Shown here: piece after piece, positions 34,166 through 46,242 of the stretch | How positions within the stretch are numbered: position 1 is the stretch's first letter | How the letters are laid out: every line of letters begins with the position of its first letter | Assembly (NCBI GenBank): GCA_023935145.1 | Contig: CM043705.1 | Span: forward strand, 52,398,084 to 52,462,083 | Length of the DNA stretch: 64,000 bases | Origin: Bretschneidera sinensis | Lineage: Eukaryota > Streptophyta > Magnoliopsida > Brassicales > Akaniaceae | Direction of reading: 5' to 3' | Program-made: the position numbers and the translations under genes | The notes under the pieces: generated by a model | Told to the model about the DNA's origin: nothing | The model's input: the letters and a program-made list of their open reading frames with translations, nothing else | Databases searched by the model: none

Positions 34166-37100
34166 AGGGCATTCTTCCATATCTAATACAATAAAGTCAG
34201 CAGGCAAATAAACTCACCTACCTTGACCAAGACATTTTCAAGTATACCTCTAGGTCTTTTGATGCTTCTTTCTGCCAATTGTAAAGTGATGGAGGTTGGT
34301 TGAAGCTCCCCCAAACCTAGCTTTTCAACTACTGTGTATGGTAGCAAATTGACACTTGCTCCTAAATCTAGTAATGCTCGCTCAAACAACTGATCACCTA
34401 TCCTACATGGAATAGCAAAACTACCCGGATCTTTTAGTTTTGGTGGTAGTTTTCTTAACAATATCGCACTTACCTCTTCAGTTAGAGCCACTGTTTCATG
34501 TTCTTGAAACTTTCTTTTATTAGTGCAACAATCTTTTAAAAATTTAGCATAAGCAGGAATTTGTTTAATTGCGTCTAATAAGGGAATGTTAATTTCTACT
34601 TTTCTAAAAGTTTCAAAAATATCAAGCAATTTATCTTTCTTTGGTGTTACTAACCTTTGAGGGAAGGGTGGTGCATTCCACTTCTCTACTTCACTTACCT
34701 TGGATGCGGACGACTTAGCTTGAGATGCTTGAGCTGGCTCATTAACTCCTATGATTTTACCATTTTGGAGAGTTGTAACGGCTTTCAGCTACTGATGTCC
34801 TCTTGGATTTGGTAGTGTTTGTGCAGGAAGTTCACCTTGCTTTATTTCACTTAGCTCCTTAGCTAATTGCCCTATTTGTTTTTCTAGCCTTTGAGTGGTT
34901 TTTTTTTGGTGATCTAATGAAGTCATCAATGTTGTCATTAGTTGCTGTTGTTGAGTGGCTAATTGCTTTACAAGACTTTCTAGACCATCCTTCTTGGGTT
35001 CTGGAACTGGTTGGGCTGCTTTATGAAAGTTCCTTTCTTGCCCTTGAAGGTTCAAGGGCGTTTTGATTGTTGCTCCATGAGAGGTTGGGGTGGTCTCGCC
35101 ATCCAGGGTTGTATGTATTTGCATATGCATTGTTCGGTCCCACATAGTTTGCTTGCTCGGGATCTGTAGATGAATACAAATGGCAGGTCTCAGTAGTGTG
35201 ATCAAATTGAGAACATAAAGTATATACCTGGCTTTGTGTAACTTGTGGTCGAGGAGAGATGTTTTGAGTAGACATGGCTTTTATAATCATATCTAGCCTC
35301 ATATCTAGCTTTCTCTCCAAAGCAGCTATTTGGGTAGAGGGTCCACCATTCAGAGTAACCTCATATATACCTTTGCTTTTGACTCCTTGTCTACCTCTAG
35401 AGGAGAATTGTTGGGTATGCTCACTCAATGCCTCAAACAACTCCATGGCTTCTTCACTGCTCTTTTCCATCAGCACACCTCCCCAACCAGAATCAGCAAT
35501 ACCTTTATTCATGTCATTTAGACCTTCATAAAAGGATAGTACCAGCTCATCTTGAGGTAGGTTGTGGTGTGGGCATTTGAGTAGTAGCTCGTTGAAGTGT
35601 CCCCATGCCTCAAAGAACAGATCTCCATCCCTTTGTTGGAAGGATTAGATCTCCTTCCTCATTTTCCTCGTCTTTTGAGCTGGGAAGAACTTCCTTAGGA
35701 ATTTGCCAGCCAACTCCTCCCAAGTGTGGATTGAAACTGCAGGCAAAGAATTGTACCATAGCTTAGCATTATCTTTTAAGGAAAAAGGAAATAGAATTAA
35801 CCTTATTCCTTCTTGGTCTAAGCCCTGGATGTGCTGGAATTTTCAGAGATCAAAGAATTCCCGAAGGTGCAAGTGTGGATCCTCTGCCGGTTTACCCCTG
35901 AAGTAAGTCAAAGCATTGAGTATCTGCGGGGATATGTAATAGTTGCCCTCTGCTTTAGGTAGATATACAATGTATGAAGGATGGTTGAGGCTCTGTGGGA
36001 TGAAGGATTGCTTCATCGATCTTCGTTCAGGTGGTTGCTAGATCTCTAGCTGTTCCACTATTGATGCTTCTTCCGTGAATTCCTCTTCTTCCTCCTCAAA
36101 GTTGTTTCTAAGATTTTGTCGGATGGTCCACTTAAGCTCAGAATCAAGGGGAAAGACTGTTGGATGTCGGGATCGACGTCCGTGCATGAATCAGGTAAAA
36201 CAGTTTCAGTGCAGCAGTTCAACTCAGCTGCTCCGGTAACTCTCTGTCCTATTTGCGCTCGATCGCACAGAAGGTTGCGATCGATTGCAAGTATTACAGA
36301 ACCACGGATTAGGGTTTGATGTACCTAAAACAAAAAAAGAAATCGATTAGGGTTTGATGAAAAGTAGAAATAAAGATGGAAATAAAATAAAAACGATGAT
36401 TAAACGAAAATAATCCTAAAATGAAATTTAACGCGATCCCCGCAACGGCGCCAAAAAATTGTTGAGCGATTATCCACCTAAATTAATGGGCGAATAATCG
36501 TACTCGTTTTACTTGCAAGTGCACAAGGTCAACAGTGTAGTATAGTGTGCGAAAGCAAGGTCATCTCCACAGGGAATGGTAAAGTTCGGTTTTAGAATTA
36601 GTTTCTTTAAAGTAAAAAGAAATAAATAACTGTTGAATGTGAGTGATAATAATAAAGACATAGGGCTTTGATTTCCACTACTAGTCATACTTTCCTAATT
36701 GTATAATGTATCAGTGCACTAGCCTTGTCATGTATACCTACTGGTTGCCAACCTAAGGGCATGGTATCTACTCCTTAAGCTATTGATCTCCCTAAGCAAC
36801 GAGTTAGGCATTGTATCTACTCTAACTCTTTTCTTCTCTAAGGGATTCAGCATGGTATCTGCTTGAGTTGTTCCTCAAGAAAGCATAAGTACTATGGAAA
36901 TCGATAACCATATGAGACCTAGGGCATGGTATCTACTCCCGGTTTCCTATGTTGATTATCCCGGGTATTCGGATAAGATATCCCTCATTACTAATGTTAG
37001 AACTAGGACTCGGTCATCCAAATTGATCTAACTAACAGGTCTATACCACATGCATACGCTGGCCATACACATACATATGAGGAATTTAAATAAGCACAGG

Positions 37101-37798
37101 CATTAATCAAGTTAAGCAACATAATAAAGGCTATTAGCAAAGATTTATCAATGAATAAATATATGAGAAAGCATAACTAGGGCTTCAATCGAGCCCTATA
37201 AGAAAGTTAGTTACACATGCTGTCTAAAAACATCATATATAAACTAAACATAAAGAGAAGAATAAACCCGAGAGAAGAGGCGTCAATTCTCTCCCAAAGC
37301 TTACAACTCCAAGTAAGAGCTAAGAGAAGTGTTCTCTAAGTTGTGATCTAAGAAGTGACTATTTGTGTGTACTTTACAGGTGTATTTATAGGGCTTGAGT
37401 AGTCCTAGAAGGCTCATAAGTTCCTAAACTTTCCTAAAACACAAAACTCCTTTATTTCCAAAATAGTGTTATTTCCAAAATAGGGTTCTGCAGTTTACTG
37501 TTCATGCCCGTACATGTGCACTCGATCACATGCGTCTTGCGCTCGATCCTTCATGTGTGCAAACGATCGCATGTGCGCTCGATCGCAGTGTATGATGCGA
37601 TCGATCGCAACTTGACCAGAGACTGCTCCAGGATTTCCAGGCTTCTTCTTTTAAGTGCCAAAACTGCTTATTTTCTTCCAAGACCCTATAAACACATGTA
37701 AAACACACAAATGAAGTAAAATTGACTAAAATAACATAACTAAGGACCTAACAAATGTAAATAAGAGGGCTTAAATATGAATATTTAAGCACCTATCA
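34166..37798 (-). mobile_element. Athila-like gag/protease element C, truncated at its 3' side
   Basis: Minus orientation. The 5' LTR is 37798-36460; the primer site (36452-36436, TGGCGCCGTTGC) is tRNA-Asp-like. The gag region is at about 36110-34790 (EEAMELFEALSEHTQQFS, then ERKLDMRLDMI, then CSQFDHTTETC, then NNAYANTYNPGW). The protease is at 34629-34183 (LPPKLKDPGSFAIPCRIG, then LLDLGASVNLLPYTV, where the active site reads DLG). The sequence stops at 34166, within the protease region, and is joined head-on to the plus-oriented LTR piece. No RT, RNase H or integrase is present. Confidence 0.82.
36460..37798 (-). repeat. 5' LTR of Athila-like element C
   Basis: 1339 bp. In plus-strand reading it starts TGTTGAGCGAT and ends CACCTATCA. 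The GATCGCA cluster is at about 37520-37615. Confidence 0.88.
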
Positions 37799-37937
37799 TC
37801 CATCTGGTTAGAAGGTTATGCAGATTCAGACTATGGAGCAGACCAGGATAAGAAAAGATTGATTACCTCATACTTCTTCAATTTAAATGGATGTTGTATA
37901 GGTTGGAAGGCTCAGTTGCAGTTGGTGGTAGCACTCT
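37799..37937 (+). pseudogene. Copia #0 RNase H, left piece
   Basis: The plus frame reads WLEGYADSDYGADQDKKRLI, then SYFFNLNGCCIGWKAQLQLVVAL. This is the start of a copia RNase H domain. It is cut at 37937 by the LTR of copia #1 and resumes in frame order at 58045 with STTEAEYIAA. Confidence 0.85.
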
Positions 37938-38778
37938 TGTTGGAAATCACCCTCAAGATGCCCAGGTGGTGATCTTCTAGACACCCAAGTCTCGAATGAC
38001 TTGTAATGAACAGAAACAAACCAATCAAAAAAAGAACACAAGTAATTTGTTATCGAGGTTCGACAATGTGCTTATGTCCCCGTGATCTCCTCCGAGCTCT
38101 TTGCACTAAATCAATAGAGTTCTTACAATTACAACAACACCTCTTAAAGAATCCTCAAGTTCTTGAAGAACGAAAGAAGAGAAAAAGAAAGTGATAAGGA
38201 CTAGTGTTTCCCTGGAATTTTTCCCAAGAAAATTCCCTTACAAAGCCTCTCTACAATGAGTCTCTCTCTCTAAACAACCAGCCTCTCTACAATGAGTCTC
38301 TCTTGTGTTTTATATCTTTGCACTCTCACACTTGATCTCACTTGTTATCACATATTATGTTGAATGGCTCATAGATGACCCTTTATATAGGGCAATGACT
38401 TCCTCATCCAATCTTAGAGATCAATATCTACCCTTAGATCTCAAGAACCAAATACTCATGGGTCTCTAAGAGTCTAAGTGAGCTTGTGCGTTTTAACTAA
38501 GCCTCACGTACCATCATAAGAGGCTGAAAAATCATGCTCCAGGTGTGCCTGGCACCGCGGCCCAGAACAGGGCTGGCCTCATCGCACACAATGCTGGAAA
38601 CCTCCATTTTCTTCACTTTGTTGGGCGCCACAGCTTGGGGAGGTTGTGCCCTAGAGTGGCCTGGAGAGGAGGACTTCTGGAGGTGCTGTAGGCCGCGATG
38701 CACAAGGCTGGGCCGCGGTGCACGCCTCCAGACCTGATGCTGAACATCTCCTGTTAAATCCTTGGACAAATCCTAACA
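37938..38778 (-). repeat. 3' LTR of copia #1
   Basis: 841 bp. On the minus strand it is preceded by the purine-rich tract gacaaaggtagatat and starts TGTTAGGATTTGTCC. Confidence 0.9.
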
Positions 38779-39540
38779 ATATCTACCTTTGTCTAAGCGA
38801 TTAAACCTGAACCCATTGTGCAGAGAACTCAGTATCCAAACTCAACTTGAGTCACCATATCAACCGACTCCAATCCTACGAAGTCCAAGGTAATGATTGA
38901 ACTTGCTTAGAGGTAGAACCTTGGTTCCTAAATCTGTAGGATTTTCTTCTGTAGCTACCTTATCCATTTGAATGCATCATTCTGTAACATTTCCCCAAAT
39001 GAAATGATACCAAACATCCATATGCTTTGTCCTCTCATGGAACACCAGATTCTTACATAAGTGCAACGCACTTTGGCTATCCGAATACACCACCACATGC
39101 TTTTTCAGGACCTTCAACTCTTCTAACAACCCTTTGCACCACATAGCCTCCTTGATGGCTTCCGTAGCCGCTATATACTTAGCCTCAGTTATTGAGAGTG
39201 CTACCACCGGCTGTGACTGAGCCTTCCAACTTATACAACATTCATTTAAGTTGAAGAAGTAAGAGGTAATCGATCTTTTTTTATCCTGGTCTGCTCCATT
39301 GTCCGAATTAGGATAACCCTCTAGACAGATAGACTTACCCCTCTTCTCATAAACCAGCCCCATATTTGGGCTTTTCTTTAAGTACTTCAGCAACCACTTC
39401 ATCCCAAGCCAATGCTCATTTCCAGGATTACTCATAAATCTGCTGAGAACACTTATTGCATGAGCAATATCGGGTCTAGTGCTTACCATGATGAACATAA
39501 TTGATCCAACCGCACTAGATTAAGGGACCTTCTGCATTTC
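38779..39540 (-). pseudogene. Copia #1 RNase H
   Basis: A 173-codon open frame holds STRPDIAHAISVLSRFMSN, NEHWLGMKWLLKYL, VALSITEAKYIAATEAIKEA, YSDSQSALHLCKN and ERTKHMDVWYHF. These cover the end of RT and the copia RNase H. The frame ends prematurely near NVTE (stop at about 38977), while related copies continue through NPADLGTK. Confidence 0.87.
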
Positions 39541-40460
39541 CTTCTTCTCCGCCTCCGATCTCGGACATTGATCGCTGGAGAACTTGAAATGACCAGCAAG
39601 GGGAACCTTCACTGGTTTGCTATCTTTCATAGAAAACTTAGATATCATCTTTTCTATGTAGGAAGTCTAAGAAATCTTCAATCTGTTTCTCTTCCTTTCC
39701 CGGATTATAATCATCCCAAAGATCTTCTGTGTATGGCCAAGATCCTTCATTTCAAACTCTGAACTGAGTTAAGATTTCAACTTTTCTATCCTCTCCCTGC
39801 TGTTCCCAACCAATAATATATCATCGACATAGATGAGGATGATCACCATTTCTTCTACCTTGTGCCCCTTCTAGTACAAGCAAGAATCATAGTAGTTCCT
39901 CATGAAACCTAAGCTAGTTAAAAAGGAATCGAACCTTTAATTCCATTGCTGAGGTGATTGCTTCAGGCTATAGAGAGATTTCTTCAATTGGCACACTAAC
40001 TCTCTATTCCTTTCTTCCTCATAGCCTTCGGGTTGCTTCATGTAAATGGTCTCATCAAGCTCTCCATGTAAGAACGATGTCTTCACATCCATTTGCTCGA
40101 TTTCCCAATTAAACTGGACCACCATAGCTAACACTATCCTTATCATCTTGTATTTCATAGCTGGTGAGAATATTTTGGTAAAATCTATGCCTTCTCTTTG
40201 TGTGAACCCCTTTGCCACCAGCCTAGCCTTATACTGGACTTCATCCTCTAGAGTGTTCTCTTCTTTGATCTTGTAAATCCATTTATAATCCACAACTCTC
40301 TATTTTTCTGGTTTGGGCACTAATTCCTAAGAGTTGTTCTTCCTCAAAGAATCCATTTCTTCCTCCATAGCTAGTTTCCATCTTGACGAATCCTTACATT
40401 CCATGGAATTAATGTAAGTTTCTGGTTCAACCCTTCCTTCTGAATAAGGAGCTGCTACAT
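39541..40460 (-). pseudogene. Copia #1 reverse transcriptase
   Basis: The open piece 40293-39937 carries DYKWIYKIKEENTLEDEVQY, KARLVAKGFTQREGIDF, EIEQMDVKTSFLHGELDETI, and SLYSLKQSPQQW. Downstream, towards 39540, the catalytic block and the PVKVPLAGHF-type segment are only recognisable across stops and frameshifts. Confidence 0.83.
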
Positions 40461-42036
40461 GAAGAGAGACTTGTGATGGAACTGGGTGAGAGTGCAATGC
40501 TGGCTACTACCCGTGGGAAGGACAAAGCTAAACCTATCAAATCTCAAGCCAATCACAAAGCTAATCAGAAGGGGAAAGGTAAAATACCACCTCAAGCTAA
40601 TATCAAGAAGGAAGAAAAGTGTTTCTTTTTAAAAAAGAAGGGACATATGAAGAAGGAATGCATCAAATTCCAAAAATGGCTTGAGAAGAAAGGTAATCCA
40701 ACCTCATTTGTTTGTTATGAATCTAATATGGTTAATGTTAATATTAACACCTGGTGGATTGATTCTGGATCTACAATCCATATTGCAAACTCCTTGCAGG
40801 GTATGCAAAACCTAAGGAAGCCATTGGGAAGTGAGCAAAACATCTTATCAAGCAACAAGATGGGCTCACATGTGGAGGCGATTGGAATTTGCATTTTAAC
40901 TTTAAGTAGCGGCTTTATTTTAAAATTAGAAAGGACCTTTTATGTACCAAGTTTCTCACGAAACTTGATTTTTGTTTCTGGACTTGTACCTTTTGGATAT
41001 TCCTTTAATTTTCAAGACACATCTTTCAGTTTATTTTATAAAACTGATTGTGTTGGGAATGGAATTTTGTCTGATGGTCTTTATCATCTTTATTTACAAA
41101 ATGATGCCACTTATAGTTCAATGCATGTTCAAACTGGCGCTAAAAGGTGTAATATTAACGAGGACTCCTCTATGTTATGGCACCGGAGATTAGGACATAT
41201 CTCCATAGAAAAAATTAAAAGATTAGTGAATGAAGGGGTACTTAGTACTCTAGATTATACTGATTTTGAGACTTGTGTGGATTGCATTAAGGGAAAGTAG
41301 ATCAACAAGTCCAAGAAAAGTGCTAATAGGAGTTCGGACATATTAGAAATCATTCATACTGATATATATTGTCGAGACATGGATGCACATAGTCAAAAAT
41401 ATTTCGTCACTTTTATCGATGATTACTCACAATATATGTATATCTATTTGTTTCATGAGAAAAATGAAGCATTAGATGCCTTCAAAGTCTTTAAGGCTAA
41501 AGTTGAGAACCAATGCGGAAAGCAAATACAAATTGTGAGGTGGAGAATATTATGGTAGATACAAAAAATAGACAAGCGCCTGGTATATTTGCCAAGTTTC
41601 TTTAAGAACATAGGATTGTTGCCCAATACACTATGTCTGGTTCCCCGGACCAGAATGGTGTTGCAGAAAGAAGAAACCGGACATTGATGGACATGGTGCG
41701 GAGTATGCTTAGCAACTCTAACCTTCCTACATCCTTGTAGACTGAAGCACTAAAGGTGGCTGCTTATATATTAAACCGAATTCCAACCAAGGCTATTCCC
41801 AAGACACCGTTTGAATTATGAAAAGGTTGGAAACCGAGTTTACGGCATATGTGCGTTTGGGGATGTCCGTCTGAGGTGAGGATTTATAACCCACAAGAGA
41901 AGAAACTGGATCTGAGGACCATTAGTGAGTATTTCGTTGGATATGCCGAAAGGTCTAAAGGTTATAGGTTTTATTGTCCAACTCATACTACTAGGATTGT
42001 GGAATCAAGAAACGCTAAGTTTTTAGAGAATGACAT
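40461..42036 (+). mobile_element. LTR-less fragment of a different copia element
   Basis: A plus-strand piece inside copia #1. It reads as gag C-terminus (MLATTRGKDKAKP, zinc knuckle CFFLKKKGHMKKEC with the second Cys replaced by Leu) and protease (WWIDSGSTIHIANS, DSG intact). The pre-integrase follows (SSMLWHRRLGHISIEKIKRL, CVDCIKGK), then the integrase core (FVTFIDDYSQYMYIYLF, QNGVAERRN across a frameshift near 41540), and it stops within the integrase C-terminal region (AKFLENDM). The copia #1 sequence on its two sides would otherwise be contiguous (gctgctacat / gcatccgcaa). No LTR ends are present; the only duplication at the joints is acat. Confidence 0.82.
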
Positions 42037-42808
42037 GCATCCGCAAAACCATATCTCAAAGGTGGTCTGACCACCCTCCTTTCTCGATCCCTTGTGAATT
42101 GATAATCATTCTGACTTACTGCATCATCCTCTTCTAGTTTAGCCTCCTCTTGAGTGTTCTGAGCTTGGCCTTTATTAATGGGCTCTACCTGGTCCGAACC
42201 CTTTTGCCTTCCTTGCTCTACCTGAACTGAATTTTCCTTGATACTATGCTCCACAAATACCGAACTGGTTTGCTCATTATCCCCTGTAGGGTTAGTTTTC
42301 TCCAAATAGGGAAATAACAATTAATTAAAAATGACATCCCTACTTATTATGAGTTTCATTCCTTTTTTCTCTAAGGACCACAACCTATACCCCTTAACTC
42401 CATCACCATATCCTAGAAATACACATTTTCTAGACCTTGATTTAAGTTTATCATCTTTTGATGTGCAAATGCAGCACATCCAAAAGTCCTAAGGTTGCTC
42501 AACTCAAGGGGCTTCCGACTCCACATCTCTTTGGGAGTCTTGAGCACTAAAGCTCTAGAGGGTGATCTATTAACCAAATATGCAACAATAGACACAGCTT
42601 CCCCCCAAAAATATTTTGGTAAACCAGACCCAATCAACATGCACCTAACCTTTTCCATAAGGGTCCTATTCATCCTCTCAGTAACTCCATTTTGCTGAGA
42701 GGTTTTCACAACCGTTCTATGTCTTAGAATCCCATTTAACTCACAGAATTGATCAAAATCCTTATTAAAAAATTCTAAGCCATTATCGGTTCGTAAAACC
42801 TTAACTTA
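42037..42808 (-). pseudogene. Copia #1 integrase, downstream part
   Basis: Minus frames read QNGVTERMNRTLMEKVRCML, GLPKYFWGEAVSIVAYLVNR, KPLELSNLRTFGCAAFAHQ, then an acidic linker (EEAKLEEDDAVSQNDYQFTR) and RPPLRYGFADA. At 42808 the sequence ends within the run ccttaactta and passes into the middle of an Athila-type LTR; both sides share aactta at the joint. Confidence 0.85.
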
Positions 42809-43693
42809 GAGAACATTTTTCTTAGCTCTTACTTGGAGTTGTAAGCTTTGGGAGAGAATTGACGCCTCTTCTCTCGGGTTTATTCTTCTCCTTATGTTTA
42901 GTTTATATATGATGTTTTTAGACAGCATGTGTAACTAACTTTCTTAGAGGGCTCGATTGAAGCCCTAGTTATGCTTTCTCATATATTTATTCATTGATAA
43001 ATCTTTGCTAATAGCCTTTATTATGTTTCTTAACTTGATTAATGCCTGTGCTTATTTAAATTCCTTATATGTATGTGTATAGCCAGCGTATGCATGTGGT
43101 ATGGACCTATTAGTTAGATCAATTTGGATGATCGAGTCCTGGGTCTAACATTAGTAACAAGGGATATCTTATCCGGATACCCGGGTTAATCAACATAGGG
43201 AACCGGGAGTAGATACCATGCCCTAGGTATCATGTGGTTGTTGATTTCCATAGTACTTATGCTTTCTTAAGGAACAACTCAAGCAGATACCATGCTGAAT
43301 CCCTTAAGGAAGAAAAGAGTTAGAGTAGATACCATGCCTAACTCGTTACTTAGGGAGATCAATAGCTTAAGGAGTTGATACCATGCCCTTAGGTTGGCAA
43401 CTAGTAGGTATACATGATAAGGCTAGTGCACTGATACATTATACAATTGGGAAAGTATAACCAGTGGTGGATATCAAAGCCCTATGTCTTTATTATTATC
43501 ACTCACATTCAACAGTTATTTTATTTCTTGTTACTTTAAAGAAACTAATTCTAAAAACTGAACTTTACCAATCCCTGTGGAGATGACCTTGCTTTCGCAC
43601 ACTACACTACACTGTCGACCTTGTGCACTTGCAAGTAAAACTAGTGTGATTATCTGCTTAATTATTTAGGTACATAAACACTCAACAAGTTTT

Positions 43694-43711
43694 TGGCGCC
43701 GTTGCCGGGGA
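43694..43711 (+). other. tRNA-Asp-type primer binding site (element A)
   Basis: TGGCGCCGTTGCCGGGGA lies six bases after the LTR end CTCAACA. It is complementary to the 3' end of plant tRNA-Asp, the primer used by Athila-lineage elements. Confidence 0.88.
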
Positions 43712-44033
43712 TTGTGCTAAATTTCTTTTTGGAATTATTTTCGTTAGTTTTTATTTTATTTTGTTTTAGTTTTTTTATCCTGTTCTATTTTATTTTTATT
43801 TAAAATCTATTTTTTTTTTGTTTTACTTCTTCTTTTTGTTTTCTACTTTTTTCAGGTCTGTGGCAGCGTTGTTTCTGGCCTTGCACTCTAGCGAAAGCTC
43901 AAGTAAGATCGAGCATACCTCTGCGATCGAGCGCACTCCTTAGTGCAATCGATCGCATTTGAGGCAGAAGCTACCCTGAGCAGCAGTGCTGAACTGCTGC
44001 ACTGAAGCTGTTTTTACTAATTCATCTGAGGGA

Positions 44034-44906
44034 GAAGCACCAATGATGGAAGCTAGTTATGCTTATATAGCTGCTATGGAGAGGAAGCTAGATATGCTTA
44101 TTGAAGCCATGACTGCTCAGAGCATCCCACCTCGACCATGAGCTACACAACTCCAGGTATGTGCTATATGTTCTCATTTTGATCACACTACTGAAACTTG
44201 CCCTTTATATTTATATGCAGATCAAGAGTAAGCAAATTATGAGGGATCGAACAATGCATATACATATACCTACAATCCTGGATGGCAGAACCACCCCAAC
44301 TTCTCATGGAATAATCAAAATGCCTTGAACTTTCAAGGACATCAAAGGAACTTCCAACAAGCAGCTCAATCAATTCCAGAATCAAGAGAGAGTGACCTAG
44401 AGAGCATTGTGAGGGAATTGGTCATTCAACAACAACAACTAATTACCTTACAAGAGCAGTTTATGACTAAGCAAAGACAAATAAATGCAAGGCATGAGCA
44501 AGCTATTCAAAGATTAGAAGTACAAGTGGGGCAATTGACTAAGCAGCTAAGTGAACAAGAGCAAGGTGTTGTTGAGCAAGCTTTTCTAACCCATCATGTT
44601 GATCTATTAGAAACTACTTATACCTATAGTGTCACAAGATCAGAATTTGAGCCCGAATGTGAGGATATTACTGATGACATCATTGAAACTGTGCACTTCC
44701 TAGAGACCTCTCCAAATCATCCAAGTAAGTACACCGTTCCATTTGACATTCTTATGCTTTCTAATACTACTTTTCTCCCTTTTATTGTACAGGCACCTAA
44801 CTTGGAATTCAAGCAGTTGCCAGAGCACTTACCTTATGCTTATATGGGAGAGAATAAGACACTTCCTATACTAGCTGCTGCCACTCTTACTTTTGGGAAA
44901 AAATAA
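44034..44906 (+). pseudogene. Athila-like gag of element A
   Basis: Early part: MERKLDMLIEAMTAQ, CAICSHFDHTTETCPLY, and NNAYTYTYNPGWQNHPNFSW, with two stops. The open frame 44325-44906 follows: a long glutamine-rich probable coiled coil (VIQQQQLITLQEQFMTKQ, RLEVQVGQLTKQLSEQ), then PNLEFKQLPEHLPYAYMGEN. In Athila polyproteins that last motif lies just upstream of RT, so the protease appears to be deleted here. Confidence 0.75.
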
Positions 44907-46242
44907 GGCTTGGTCCGACTGAAGACGTTAAACTTAGCGCTCATGGGAGGCACCCCAGACTTATCCTTTTCATTTTAGTATTTTTTTTGTTTATATTTAT
45001 ATTTACATATCTAGTATTTATATTTCTTGTTTTCCGAAACAATGTTTATTTTTCTTTGTCCGGTACTTAGTGCGTGCATCCAGTTCAAGTTTGGGGGTAT
45101 GTTACAAGCAAAGTAAGCAACCTAGTTCTCCATCTCACAGGTCAGATCTTTCCATGCCACACACATTGGGGACAATGTGTATTTTAAGTTTGGGGGTAGT
45201 GGGAGATACTAGATACTATCACACACGCAATTGAAACACATGCACACACTAAGTCCCAGTTTTTATTTTTTTTGTTTTTATAGATAAATTCATGTTCATT
45301 CTGTTCCAAAAATTTTGGTTGATATAAACAAACAATATGATTTGACTTCATAAGTGAGCTTAACACCTTGAACATATAGGCTAATAATTAAGTTTTAAAC
45401 CTTAATCACTTATTTTTTGGCATTTAAGGATTCACGAGTTTGTCCTAAACTAACACGAGCACATTAGCACATAATGGTGTGGGGTATGATATATAATTTT
45501 AATTTGTATGTTTCTTTGGCTTGACTGTGAATCGGATGACCTGTTAGATTAGCACTTTGGCATAGTAAAATAGAAAAAGATTGTTATTGCTCAAAAAGAA
45601 AAAATGCTTCTAAAGATCATAAAATAATTTTTCTGCTGAGTAACTGGCCCTCTTGCCTCAGTAAGTAGTGAGTGTCACGTCAAAAGGTGAAATTTTTGAT
45701 TGGTAGCATTAAGACCAGTTAGTTTCGTAGCCTTTTTGACTCGAGTAAGTAAGTCCTTAGGGGTGTCTTTACACCTAATGCCCTAAAACCATCTGGTTTG
45801 GGAGTCATTGGCTAAACACTCACTACATTAGTCAAATAGAAAGCTTAAGGCAACTAAACTTGGCAAAAATCTCACAATAAAAGAAAAAAAAACTATGCCA
45901 TTTTTGTTGGTTCTAATAAGAAATTTGGTGAATCTTGAGACATTGAAACACTACACATTAAAATTATTTAGAAACCTAATCTTTTATGTGCTAGTTCACC
46001 ACACACTAAAGTCAAACTTGTGATGTCTTAACCTGCCTCATGAAAGTGATATGCGTTCAAAACCCTTATTCATTACAAAGATGTGTTTGTACTTGTTAAG
46101 CTTGCTCATGAATGCACATCATGGTTTTGTATGATACCTAAACTTTTGTGGACACCATGAATTTTGAATTTATATGTGTGTCTTTATTTTAATTTTTAGT
46201 TTCGTATTGCTAAGGGACTAGCAATATGTAAGTTTGGAGGTG
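44907..46242 (+). other. Non-coding 3' internal region of element A
   Basis: 1.3 kb without a long open frame, ending in the purine tract aagtttggaggtg before the 3' LTR. The equivalent region is present, inverted, in element B (49582-50820). Being kept in both copies, it is a family feature rather than random decay. Confidence 0.6.
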
